Source: a virus
DNA: 30,593 nt
Virus record (IMG/VR): IMGVR_UViG_3300022542_000154
Coordinates: 1-30,593 of that record
Strand: one strand, 5' to 3'
Positions within the stretch are counted from its first letter, which is position 1. Each line of letters begins with the position of its first letter. Below the pieces are notes generated by a model. It was not told where the DNA came from. It worked only from the letters and a program-made list of their open reading frames with translations, and did not search any database. Below are positions 21,248 to 28,101 of this stretch, one piece after another. Made by a program: the position numbers and the translations under genes.

Positions 21248-22714
21248 TTATTCGCCCAACCCTATCATGGATTTTATGCTAGAAAGTGTGCTTTTATCTT
21301 CTGTTTTGTTTACTGATTTAATAGGACTCACACTCAAATCTGGTGTCTCTTCATCTAGTTGAGTTTGATGCTCGTCAAAGGTTTTATCTTCTTTGATGAT
21401 TTCGCCCTCTTTGTAAGCGTTGAATAGATCTTCTTTAGTGAGGTTTCCTGACATTTGGACTGTGTTTAGTGCTAAGATTCGTTGTGCGTCCATCTCTGTT
21501 AGGTTATAGTCTCTGTTAAGCTTATAAGACACTTCACCACTTGCACCCAACCATTCAGCCATAATCTCTAAAGCTTTTGTAATACCTCTTGAGCAAGTAT
21601 CGGCTATTGAAATAAGAGTTGCGCGTTCACCGCTTGATCTCATAGCAACTGTGTTTTCTGCTTCTGCTGTTTTCTTATCACCTTGAAGCATATTTGCACC
21701 TAGAATAACCATGCTTTCTTTTAACTTCTCTTTTTCTCTTTCAAGCGTTCCTAACCCGTCACCTTGAAATTCTAAGTATTCTAGTTTTGCTGATGGGTCT
21801 GGGAACATATGAAATGATGTTGAGCCTACCTTTATTGTTTCGTCTGTACCCATCTGAACACCGCTACCGTATGGAGTAGGAAGTGCTGTAAAGTGCATAC
21901 CATGATAATAGTCTACATTTGTCTTAAAGTGAGTAAGATTAACATCTGCTAGGTCAAATAAAGGTGATTTAGCAGGGTTTATCTCTAGTGAAGTTGGAGT
22001 GATTGAAACAAAAGGGATATAAGTTAATGTATTTCCTTTCATTCTAGGTTGGTACTGCTCTCCGCTTTGAGCATAAGTTACTTTTGAGCCTTGTTTGACT
22101 TCTTCGTAAATAGTTTGAGTATAGATGTTGTCTACTAGATGGAGCACTCTGTAAAATGTTTGAGGCTTATTTGTGAACATATCTTCCCATACATCTTTAG
22201 ACTCTTTTAGTACCACCATAGACAACACTTGTTCATTGTTGATTGTTTCATGCTTCCAGTTGATTATGTTTTCTGTTGAATACATTTTCACAAACGGTCT
22301 AAGATTGAGTGCTTCTGCTTCGGCTTCTGTCATTCCAGTAACGTCTGCATTTGGAGCATCAACTAATAGTCCAACACGACCAACGGTTTCAACTTCTTCC
22401 ACCGTCTCTTGTGCTAGGTCTAAGAGTGGTTTTCCTTGTGCGTCAATATTGTCGAATAAATCTTCTAATGGCTTTGGAGCGGTTTTGGTAGGTTGCTTAC
22501 TAAAGATAAGACCTGTTAAGCCATCTAGTGTGCGTTGTGTGTAGTTTTCATACGATGGACGATTAACCATAGCAGTATAAGCGGTTTTATCTTGACCATC
22601 AAGCATTGGAACATAGCCACCATCTTTAATAGCGATACTTCCCTCAACTGAGTCTCTAAGAAATTTCCATATTTCTGTATTTTTGGTGTATAGTGGGTGA
22701 AGTGTATCTACCAT
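21248..22714 (-). CDS. Portal protein (DUF4055-type)
   Basis: The 488-residue product opens with HPLYTKNTEIWKFLRDSVEG and IKDGGYVPMLDGQ, the P-Y---W--IRD--EG--A-K-GG-YLP pattern of DUF4055 portal proteins. It then has a VETVGRVGLLVDAPN segment (the ---GR-GLLVD-P motif), and a C-terminal half with EREKEKLKESMVILGANMLQ. The portal forms a dodecamer at one capsid vertex through which DNA is packaged. The length is normal. It follows TerL and three small genes, and the second exact copy of the 22-bp promoter element precedes it. Confidence 0.88.
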   Translation of the reverse strand: MVDTLHPLYTKNTEIWKFLRDSVEGSIAIKDGGYVPMLDGQDKTAYTAMVNRPSYENYTQRTLDGLTGLIFSKQPTKTAPKPLEDLFDNIDAQGKPLLDLAQETVEEVETVGRVGLLVDAPNADVTGMTEAEAEALNLRPFVKMYSTENIINWKHETINNEQVLSMVVLKESKDVWEDMFTNKPQTFYRVLHLVDNIYTQTIYEEVKQGSKVTYAQSGEQYQPRMKGNTLTYIPFVSITPTSLEINPAKSPLFDLADVNLTHFKTNVDYYHGMHFTALPTPYGSGVQMGTDETIKVGSTSFHMFPDPSAKLEYLEFQGDGLGTLEREKEKLKESMVILGANMLQGDKKTAEAENTVAMRSSGERATLISIADTCSRGITKALEIMAEWLGASGEVSYKLNRDYNLTEMDAQRILALNTVQMSGNLTKEDLFNAYKEGEIIKEDKTFDEHQTQLDEETPDLSVSPIKSVNKTEDKSTLSSIKSMIGLGE

Positions 22715-22729
22715 GAACGCTCACTTGTA

Positions 22730-22751
22730 TTGTTTTAGGTATTATAGCATA
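22730..22751 (-). promoter_or_regulatory. Promoter before portal (22-bp repeat copy 2)
   Basis: This is the same 22-bp element as 10713-10734, with TATAAT on the minus strand at 22741-22746 preceded by ATGC. It lies 27 bases before the portal ATG in a short noncoding gap. A shared extended -10 with no -35 fits a host sigma-70 promoter of Campylobacterota type. Confidence 0.5.
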
Positions 22752-22754
22752 GTT

Positions 22755-22982
22755 TTACTTGATTAATAATTCCTTTTTAATAGCATATCCGAACCCACTA
22801 AAAGCCACACCTAGTCTAGTAGTTACAAAAGATAATGAGTTCTTATAGGCTCTGTAGATATCAGACTCACTCATTCCTTTTGCTAAATAGGGGTTGTTTT
22901 CTATAAACTGCTTTAGGGTTTTTCTCTCAATGTCTGACATAGGCGATATTCCCATATTGTTTATATGTGCTAAAGTGTTCAT
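22755..22982 (-). CDS. Small hypothetical protein (75 aa)
   Basis: The product has a polar helical first half (SDIERKTLKQFIENNPYLAK) and a second half (SLSFVTTRLGVAFSGFGYA) that could be weakly membrane-associated. No family is recognised. It is preceded by an AAAGGATAAGG site that overlaps the end of the small HTH gene, and lies in the TerL-portal gap. Confidence 0.6.
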   Translation of the reverse strand: MNTLAHINNMGISPMSDIERKTLKQFIENNPYLAKGMSESDIYRAYKNSLSFVTTRLGVAFSGFGYAIKKELLIK

Positions 22983-22985
22983 TCC

Positions 22986-23162
22986 TTATCCTTTTAAAAT
23001 TTCTTCAAACACACTAGACAATTCGTTATTCTTTGCTAGATGCACCATCCACCCACTCCAAAGCAACTCAAACTTCTTAGGGTGGTCGTTTTTCATTTTA
23101 TGTATGCCTTGTGGTGTCATTCCTATGTGTTTAGCTAGGTTGGTTATTGTTGGTTTTAGCAT
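22986..23162 (-). CDS. Small helix-turn-helix-like protein (58 aa)
   Basis: The 58-residue frame starts at an ATG at 23162 that overlaps the stop of the preceding gene. The segment TITNLAKHIGMTPQGIHKMK at about 5-24 has the spacing of an XRE/Cro-type helix-turn-helix (helix, IGMTPQGI turn, recognition helix). The rest is helical. Small Cro-like proteins like this are common in phages, as regulators or as DNA-binding accessory proteins; its place between terminase and portal is unusual for a repressor. Confidence 0.6.
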   Translation of the reverse strand: MLKPTITNLAKHIGMTPQGIHKMKNDHPKKFELLWSGWMVHLAKNNELSSVFEEILKG

Positions 23163-23431
23163 TTTATTACACCATTTTTTAAAATACTTTTAATCATCCA
23201 CTCGTATCCACAAAACTTATTAGTTGCTTTTTCTCTTAGGAACGCTTCTCTTACTTCAACATTAGCACCCCAACCATCGCCAAAATTGTAATAGAATGAT
23301 TTTCCTATAATTCTATTATCATCTTTTTTAAGTAATTTGTGAGCGATTGTGTATTTACTATCTCTTCCGTTCCATTGTCCGTTCCAACTTCCTACATTTG
23401 GCATTGTTAATTCAAACATAACTCTTTTCAT
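23156..23431 (-). CDS. Conserved phage/bacterial protein of unknown function (91 aa)
   Basis: The product opens with KRVMFELTMPNVGSWNGQWN and contains FYYNFGDGWGANVEV at 47-61 and CGYEWMIKSILKNG at 74-87. I recall this MPN-GSWNG-W...YNFGDGWGA...CGYEWM pattern as a conserved protein of many phages and mobile regions, with no known function. It has its own promoter and operator candidate upstream (23458-23508) and an AAAGGATAAAAG site. Confidence 0.72.
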   Translation of the reverse strand: MKRVMFELTMPNVGSWNGQWNGRDSKYTIAHKLLKKDDNRIIGKSFYYNFGDGWGANVEVREAFLREKATNKFCGYEWMIKSILKNGVIKC

Positions 23432-23457
23432 CTTTTATCCTTTTGTTGTAATACCTA

Positions 23458-23508
23458 ATTATACACAATAAAAGTAAACTATAGCTTAAAATGATAAACT
23501 ATGCTTTA
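23458..23508 (-). promoter_or_regulatory. Promoter with two 14-bp direct repeats (operator candidate)
   Basis: A minus-strand TATAAT lies at 23458-23463. Upstream of it are two related 14-bp elements at 23475-23488 and 23495-23508, 20 bp apart and sharing TAAACTAT on the plus strand. The first is a near-palindrome (TAAACTATAGCTTA). They cover about -23 to -56 relative to the predicted start. They end just after the TerL stop, so the small gene block after TerL is likely regulated separately. Confidence 0.45.
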
Positions 23509-23515
23509 GGAAACA

Positions 23516-24784
23516 CTATGTCCCACTCATACCAACACGGGTTATCGGATTAATTACAGGATACAATCTATTACAGATATAGCGTGTTAAATCTCCAAAG
23601 TCATCTGGTGCAGGGTGTTGATTGCTTTTCTCTGGCTTATTTTTGTCATCATAACCTAAACTTTCAAGTGCTTCTGTTAGCATAGGACATCTATCTGTAT
23701 TCACTAATAATCTGCTTTTACTTGCTAAGTTATTAACCGCATTAATTGAAGCTCTAACGCTTGGATTCCCTTGTGGTGCGTTGATAGTGTGTCTCGCTTG
23801 TCTAATCAGTCCTAACGATGATAAATCGGCATTAGCACTCTCATTTCCACCACTTGCATCTGGAAAACATACTTTTTTAGCATTAGGAAAAGCAACATTA
23901 ACTTTCATAATCGCATCTTGTGTATTTTGTGCTACAAATTCATCTGTCGCTATTAGTTTATCTCCTACACGCTTAAACACCACGAAACAAGTACCGCCTA
24001 CATTAAAATCTATCGCATAGTTAATCAATAGTGCGTTTTTGTCAGTTACTTCATCGCTATGATGGTCTACTCTGTTAAACGCCCAAAACTGTTTATTTTG
24101 AGTGAGTGATACAAATTCGCCCTTAAGATATAGTTCGGCTAGTATCGGATCGTAGTTAGCTAATATCTGAGGGATGTAACTTGCTGGTAAAAATGGGTTA
24201 TCGTATGTACTCGCTTTTACAAGCATATATCCATCTACTTTGTTCTTAACCCACTTATCATACACAAATCCTGCTAAACCTTGGTCTGGAGTCGTCACAC
24301 ACCCTAAGCTATTAACTGTTCCGCTCTCTTCCATAAAAGTAGTTGTTTGTCTTACACGCTCTGTTATCTTTCGCCATATTAGTTTGGCTTTCTCTTTACC
24401 TACTGTGTCTATCTCATCTACTACACCGTGAGCTACCTCAAAGGCTATTATCCTTTCTGGTCTATCATAGCTTCTAAAGATTATATTTCCATACCCTTTA
24501 ACATCAATTTCACTTGCTGATTTGTTTGTAGTGTAGGATAGCCCAGCATTTGTAAGCTCTGATTCCATCCCCGGTATTGCTCTTAGTCTTAATAGGTCAT
24601 AAGTAGGCATACCATAGAATAAGTTAGCTTCATTATCTTCTAGTAGTAGTCTTAATAAGCGTGATGTACCGCCCTCAGTTTTTCCACTACCTAGACCACC
24701 AACTATTGCAGGGTGTGGTTCATCAGTAAATACAAAGTCATCTTGATGTGGTAGTAAATACCTATCAATGACATTTTCTATCAC
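23516..24784 (-). CDS. terL: Terminase large subunit (TerL)
   Basis: The 422-residue product has the ATPase motor with Walker A GGLGSGKT (29-36) and Walker B VVDEID (121-126). It also has the C-terminal RNase H-like nuclease, with acidic residues at D259 (AIDFNVGG), D309 (FPDASGG) and D394-D398 (PAPDDFGDLTRY). This protein powers DNA packaging and cuts the concatemer. The length is typical of a compact terminase. The start overlaps the TerS stop by ATGA. Headful or cohesive packaging cannot be told from the sequence. Confidence 0.93.
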   Translation of the reverse strand: MIENVIDRYLLPHQDDFVFTDEPHPAIVGGLGSGKTEGGTSRLLRLLLEDNEANLFYGMPTYDLLRLRAIPGMESELTNAGLSYTTNKSASEIDVKGYGNIIFRSYDRPERIIAFEVAHGVVDEIDTVGKEKAKLIWRKITERVRQTTTFMEESGTVNSLGCVTTPDQGLAGFVYDKWVKNKVDGYMLVKASTYDNPFLPASYIPQILANYDPILAELYLKGEFVSLTQNKQFWAFNRVDHHSDEVTDKNALLINYAIDFNVGGTCFVVFKRVGDKLIATDEFVAQNTQDAIMKVNVAFPNAKKVCFPDASGGNESANADLSSLGLIRQARHTINAPQGNPSVRASINAVNNLASKSRLLVNTDRCPMLTEALESLGYDDKNKPEKSNQHPAPDDFGDLTRYICNRLYPVINPITRVGMSGT

Positions 24785-25266
24785 TTCATATCTTCTTTAC
24801 TATTTATTCTTACAAATCGTACTGTGTTGTTTAACTGCTGATTGCTATTCTCTATTACTGTCTTAGGTGCGTGTCTATCTGCTACCTTTAGAGTTATTGC
24901 TAGTTTGTCGTTGGCTTCAACGAGGTGTCTTAAATCTTGTGGCTCTTCTATCTCATCAACCATCTTGCTTAATTTAGCTGATAGTTTTGTAGCGTTATCA
25001 TTTATTAACTTCTTATGTCTTATGCTCTCTTCCGCCACTTCGTCCAATATTAGAACAGTGTGTTCCTTTATTGTTCCCTTTTTTGTCGCAATTAGCTCTT
25101 TTGCTTCGATGTAGTCTACATTTCGTGAGTGTTCCCATAGTTCCCTTTTAGCTCTTTGGGATATAGTGTTTCTTGCTATGCCTGTTTTATCTTTTATCTT
25201 AGATAGTGTATATCCAGCTTCATAGTAGTCTTTGGCTTTTAGCCACTGTTCCTCACTGTATGCCAT
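24781..25266 (-). CDS. terS: Terminase small subunit (TerS)
   Basis: The 161-residue product has an N-terminal helix-turn-helix with LSKIKDKTGIARNTISQRAK at about 21-40, the DNA-recognition part of small terminase subunits. A long helical region for oligomerisation (about 50-145) and a polar tail for contact with TerL follow. It overlaps both neighbours (TAATG with the methyltransferase, ATGA with TerL). It selects phage DNA for packaging. Confidence 0.85.
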   Translation of the reverse strand: MAYSEEQWLKAKDYYEAGYTLSKIKDKTGIARNTISQRAKRELWEHSRNVDYIEAKELIATKKGTIKEHTVLILDEVAEESIRHKKLINDNATKLSAKLSKMVDEIEEPQDLRHLVEANDKLAITLKVADRHAPKTVIENSNQQLNNTVRFVRINSKEDMK

Positions 25267-26261
25267 TAGAATAAACTCCTTTGACTCTGAGGTGCAAACA
25301 GTCCGACTTCGCCTTTTGCGTTTTTAATCCTATCTTCTATTATGTCGCAGTATTTTTTTTCAAGTTCTGAGCCTATCCATTTAAGCCCTAAAATCTCACA
25401 TTGTTCCAACTCAACACCACTGCCACCAAAAGGGATATAAACTACACTATCTTTATTTGTAGATGTCTCTATGAGTGCCTTTGATAGCTTGGGTGGCTTT
25501 TGTGTTGGATGATTGTAAGTACCTGTTATGTGAACTTCTTGAGCAAACATCATCACATCATCTAATTTATTGATATTATTAAAAGGTCTTATTTTATGTG
25601 TATACTCTTCTCGTATATCTTCATATTGCTCTCTTAGCACTTCATAATTTGTTACTATTATCGGCAATTTGTCACAAAGAGTACTCCATTGCTCTTTCGT
25701 TGGAATATTTTCCCCTTTTTCCCAATTAGAAACACATCCAGTCAAACCACCAGTTTTTGATGGGAATAATTTAGATATTTCCTTTACTGATTGTTTATTT
25801 TCAATTCTTGCTTTTTTTAAATAAATTGAAAAAGGATTTCTAACTGCAACATATTCTTTTTCAATTGCTTGTAAATCAGCTCCATTACTATAAAATAAAA
25901 TATGCTCCGTTACGGGTGGATAACTATTAAATCCATCGAAGCCTATTCTAGTTTGACAATCTGTTTTATACCATTTTAAAACATTTTCAAGATTAAAACA
26001 CTTATCAAAGATTATCTGTTTATATGCTATCTTTTTTGCGTGCCCATAAACATATAAACTCCCATTATCTGCTAAAATCCTCTTAAACTCTTTAGCACAA
26101 ACTTCAATCCATTCTAAAAACTCATCAAAATCTTTCCAAATAAAATCAAATTCGCCTTTTACTTCAAAGTATGGAAAATCTGCAATTATTAGATTTATAG
26201 ATTTGTCTTCTATTCTCTTCATTGTTTCTAAGCAGTCTTCGTTAAAGATTTGGTTTATCAT
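25266..26261 (-). CDS. DNA methyltransferase (beta-type order) with inserted HTH-like domain
   Basis: The 331-residue product has the catalytic motif IV as DFPY (28-31) near the N-terminus and the SAM-binding motif I as YIPFGGSGVE at about 275-284. This is the beta-class order used by N6-adenine and N4-cytosine enzymes. DFPY in place of DPPY is unusual but keeps D, P and Y. Residues about 144-200 (FSIYLKKARIENKQSVKEIS, then a VSNWEKGENIP element) look like an XRE-type HTH inserted in the target-recognition region, as I recall in some phage methyltransferases. Methylation may protect phage DNA from host restriction. It lies between the HNH gene and TerS, with TAATG overlaps on both sides. Confidence 0.85.
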   Translation of the reverse strand: MINQIFNEDCLETMKRIEDKSINLIIADFPYFEVKGEFDFIWKDFDEFLEWIEVCAKEFKRILADNGSLYVYGHAKKIAYKQIIFDKCFNLENVLKWYKTDCQTRIGFDGFNSYPPVTEHILFYSNGADLQAIEKEYVAVRNPFSIYLKKARIENKQSVKEISKLFPSKTGGLTGCVSNWEKGENIPTKEQWSTLCDKLPIIVTNYEVLREQYEDIREEYTHKIRPFNNINKLDDVMMFAQEVHITGTYNHPTQKPPKLSKALIETSTNKDSVVYIPFGGSGVELEQCEILGLKWIGSELEKKYCDIIEDRIKNAKGEVGLFAPQSQRSLF

Positions 26262-26767
26262 TACAAAGCTCCTAGAATATTTCCGTGATTTTCATGAAAT
26301 CCGTATTTAATACTAGCTTTTTTTCTTGCTTTAATAGCACATTCTTTATTTGTAAAATTTCCTAGACCTATTCTTTTTCTATTAATCATTATTGATGCTC
26401 TCCATCTATTTCTGTCTTTAATAAAATGGACGCCGATTGTGCCAGACTTATTCCTTTTGCTTAATGGCATATTTCTGTTATTTTCTGCTGTTGTTACCTC
26501 TCTTAAATTACACCAACGATTATCTGTTTTTATATGATTTATATGGTCTATGTATTTTGATGGATAGCTTCCATTCATATATAACCAAGCTAATCTGTGT
26601 GCTAAAATTTGCTTTTTATTAATTGTTATTATTACATAGCCTATTGAATGAGTATATCCTGCTTTATCGCCAACTTTTACGCTTGATATTGATATGTTCC
26701 ATTTGAACATTCCTGTTTCTTGATTGTATGTTAGTATTTCTTTTAAATATTTTTGAGTAAGTTTCAT
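26261..26767 (-). CDS. HNH homing endonuclease with C-terminal AP2 domain
   Basis: The start is the ATG at 26767 (MKLTQKYLKEILTYN), with a strong GGAGGATAATA site; the frame extends upstream to 26818, but this lies against the promoter. The 168-residue product has an HNH_3-type nuclease (AHRLAWLY at 56-63, DHINHIKTDNRWCNLR at 74-89, NNR at 96-98) and an AP2-type DNA-binding domain at 107-156 (GTIGVHFIKDRNRWRASI). It is a free-standing homing endonuclease, encoded in the same operon just before a methyltransferase and terminase. HNH proteins beside terminases can also aid packaging, but the AP2 domain argues for homing. The promoter and a hairpin leader lie directly upstream. Confidence 0.88.
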   Translation of the reverse strand: MKLTQKYLKEILTYNQETGMFKWNISISSVKVGDKAGYTHSIGYVIITINKKQILAHRLAWLYMNGSYPSKYIDHINHIKTDNRWCNLREVTTAENNRNMPLSKRNKSGTIGVHFIKDRNRWRASIMINRKRIGLGNFTNKECAIKARKKASIKYGFHENHGNILGAL

Positions 26768-26774
26768 TATTATC

Positions 26775-26822
26775 CTCCAACGACAATAGCAAGGAGTTGG
26801 AGTCCTTGCGTGAGACATTATA
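26775..26822 (-). promoter_or_regulatory. Promoter and self-complementary leader of the HNH gene
   Basis: A minus-strand TATAAT lies at 26817-26822. The transcript then contains a hairpin: stem GCAAGGA/TCCTTGC (7 bp; 26789-26795 with 26803-26809) and a 7-base loop at 26796-26802. In the mRNA the loop reads CUCCAAC. It is exactly complementary to GUUGGAG at 26775-26781, which includes the Shine-Dalgarno GGAGG. A loop-to-SD pseudoknot would block translation of the endonuclease. Confidence 0.5.
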
Positions 26823-26827
26823 CCATA

Positions 26828-26849
26828 ATAGCCCTAAAAGTAGGGCTAT
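26828..26849 (-). terminator. Hairpin at the end of the upstream gene (weak terminator candidate)
   Basis: A perfect 9-bp stem, ATAGCCCTA (26828-26836) with TAGGGCTAT (26841-26849), has a 4-base loop. It overlaps the stop of the small membrane gene and is followed by the HNH promoter. No U-tract follows on the minus strand, so it may pause or stabilise rather than terminate. Confidence 0.35.
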
Positions 26850-27046
26850 CTCTCAGTCAGTTCTTGAAAAAGCGGAAACAAACTCTCCACCGTATGCTCG
26901 ATTACAGCAACCTTAACACTCGTTTCATACGTTGTGTAGCTTAGCCACATTATAAACGCTGTAATAAGTGCTGAGAGTATTCCTATGACGGTTTTATTCA
27001 CTGACTCTTTCCGTTGTGTTCGTGTCTTTGTTTTCACTTCCAACAT
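26846..27046 (-). CDS. Small membrane protein (66 aa)
   Basis: An N-terminal basic stretch is followed by one membrane segment at about 21-38 (TVIGILSALITAFIMWLS) and a polar, predicted periplasmic C-terminus (VKVAVIEHTVESLFPLF). The frame starts inside the 26994-27131 gene and overlaps it by 53 bases. The Shine-Dalgarno spacing before the ATG is poor. Type II topology with a periplasmic tail is compatible with a spanin-like or holin-like protein, but there is no such context near it. Confidence 0.48.
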   Translation of the reverse strand: MLEVKTKTRTQRKESVNKTVIGILSALITAFIMWLSYTTYETSVKVAVIEHTVESLFPLFQELTER

Positions 27047-27131
27047 CTCCGTAGAATACCTCTGCGAATAATGTCATCAATAAGCCTAAAACTATAACTG
27101 CACCTATTGTCGCTTCACCTTTTCTCATCAT
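26994..27131 (-). CDS. Small membrane protein overlapping the 26846 gene (45 aa)
   Basis: The frame begins MMRKGEATIGAVIVLGLLMT with a strong AAAGGATAA site directly before the first ATG. It has one membrane segment (about 8-24) and a polar tail that ends in TERVSE. It overlaps the next gene in another frame by 53 bases. Two small membrane proteins in overlapping frames are unusual outside lysis modules. Its function is unknown. Confidence 0.55.
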   Translation of the reverse strand: MMRKGEATIGAVIVLGLLMTLFAEVFYGDVGSENKDTNTTERVSE

Positions 27132-27138
27132 TTATCCT

Positions 27139-27375
27139 TTATACTGTTGTCTCCATCTCTTCCAAAGCCTCATCCTCAGTCTTATGAATCGTGCAACCCC
27201 AAATCTCTGAAACGTCTTTAATGCCATCTCTAAACAATGCTTTGATGTTCTGATCCTCTAGCGTCGTACAGTCACCAACAAATGCACAAGTGTTGCAGAA
27301 TTTCTCTTGTGCTTGTCTCATCTCTTCTGCGTCTTTCTTTGTGAATGGCTGTAGTATCTCTATATTCTCTTCCAT
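27139..27375 (-). CDS. Small Cys-rich phage protein (78 aa)
   Basis: Cysteines at 27, 30, 36 and 61 (CNTC, then GDC and WGC) could form a small zinc site. The rest is acidic. It is otherwise unrecognised. It has a good AAGGATAAAC site and belongs to the accessory block with several other Cys-rich proteins. Confidence 0.6.
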   Translation of the reverse strand: MEENIEILQPFTKKDAEEMRQAQEKFCNTCAFVGDCTTLEDQNIKALFRDGIKDVSEIWGCTIHKTEDEALEEMETTV

Positions 27376-27408
27376 GTTTATCCTTTTTTGTGTTTGCTGT
27401 ATTGTATC

Positions 27409-27651
27409 TTAATCTTGCTTAGTACTCGGTGTTGCTCTCATATTCCAACTGTCCACAGAGATATCTTCTAGCCAATCCATGCCTCTATGAATTGCTCCGT
27501 GTCTCTTTGAAGCATTGCAATTTTTACATCTTATCTCTATTACTATCTTGGTGTGTTTATTTCCAATATGTTTAATTATTGGCTCACTGCCACAAAAAGG
27601 ACAGTTTTTTAATTCTAATTCCATATCTCTATACATTGATTTAAATTTCAT
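27409..27651 (-). CDS. Lar-like restriction alleviation protein (80 aa)
   Basis: The product has the Lar pattern: LKNCPFCGSEP at 14-24, then RCKNC at 41-45 and SWNMRA at 68-73 (CPFCG...RC--C...WN-R). This is a zinc ribbon with C17, C20, C42 and C45. Lar of prophage Rac alleviates type I restriction by stimulating host modification. The match is to the family pattern and not to activity. The site AAAGGATAAAAAG lies before the ATG. It lies next to YopX genes, as Lar often does in accessory blocks. Confidence 0.72.
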   Translation of the reverse strand: MKFKSMYRDMELELKNCPFCGSEPIIKHIGNKHTKIVIEIRCKNCNASKRHGAIHRGMDWLEDISVDSWNMRATPSTKQD

Positions 27652-27655
27652 CTTT

Positions 27656-27727
27656 TTATCCTTTACTAAATGTTTTTGATGTACGTCTTATAAACTCTAA
27701 CCACTTTTCTCTGTCTTCGCTTAACAA
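27656..27727 (-). CDS. Possible tiny TTG-started gene (23 aa)
   Basis: A TTG at 27727 has an AGGAGGATAA-type site just upstream and opens a 23-residue frame (LSEDREKWLEFIRRTSKTFS) that ends in a TAA at 27656, close to the Lar gene start. It overlaps the end of the YopX gene. Strong ribosome-binding sequence and tight packing argue for translation, perhaps only as a leader for Lar. There is no homology evidence. Confidence 0.3.
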   Translation of the reverse strand: MLSEDREKWLEFIRRTSKTFSKG

Positions 27728-28101
27728 TTATCCTCCTTTAAAAGTTCTGGATTTTCCCAAATATTTCCGATCACTTCAATTAAATCACTTGAAAACTCTT
27801 CAAGTTTTTCTTCTTGCCAATTAGTTTTATCTGAGCCGATATATTCAACTCCATATTTAAAGTTGTTTTCCCACCATACTATTTTATATAAGCTTGGTTC
27901 GCAATCAACAAGTGATACTATATCCCCCTCATTGCTCTCTACACCGTTTTTGTCTTTTAAGCCTGTGCGCTGCATTTGTATGATTTCATTATCACCATCT
28001 ATACATTTTTGGCAATATGCGAAATATTCTGCAAGATTTTTAAAGTCTTTTGAATACACCATAACCTCATTGAATTTATCCCACGCTCTAAACTCTCTCA
28101 T
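27721..28101 (-). CDS. YopX-family protein (126 aa)
   Basis: The product starts MREFRAWDKFNEVMVYSK and contains QRTGLKDKNGVESNEGDIV at about 44-62 and a C-terminal IEVIGNIWENPELL. That is the YopX signature (FRAWD...Q-TGLKDKNG--I-EGDIV...VIGNIYENPELL). YopX is a phage-borne family of unknown function. The site AAGGAGATGAG lies over the end of the HNH gene (4-base overlap). A second, divergent YopX-like gene lies at 28811. Confidence 0.85.
   Translation of the reverse strand: MREFRAWDKFNEVMVYSKDFKNLAEYFAYCQKCIDGDNEIIQMQRTGLKDKNGVESNEGDIVSLVDCEPSLYKIVWWENNFKYGVEYIGSDKTNWQEEKLEEFSSDLIEVIGNIWENPELLKEDNC

Noticed and set aside
22173-22544. Plus-strand frame of 123 codons opposite the portal gene
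   Set aside because: It is antisense to a recognised portal protein, has Ser/Val-rich shadow composition and no promoter or ribosome-binding site.
26768-26818. Upstream ATG for the HNH homing endonuclease
   Set aside because: It overlaps the -10 box and the hairpin leader, while the ATG at 26767 has the GGAGGATAATA site.
26828-26849. Strong rho-independent terminator
   Set aside because: The 9-bp stem is good, but no U-tract follows on the minus strand, so it is listed only as a weak candidate.
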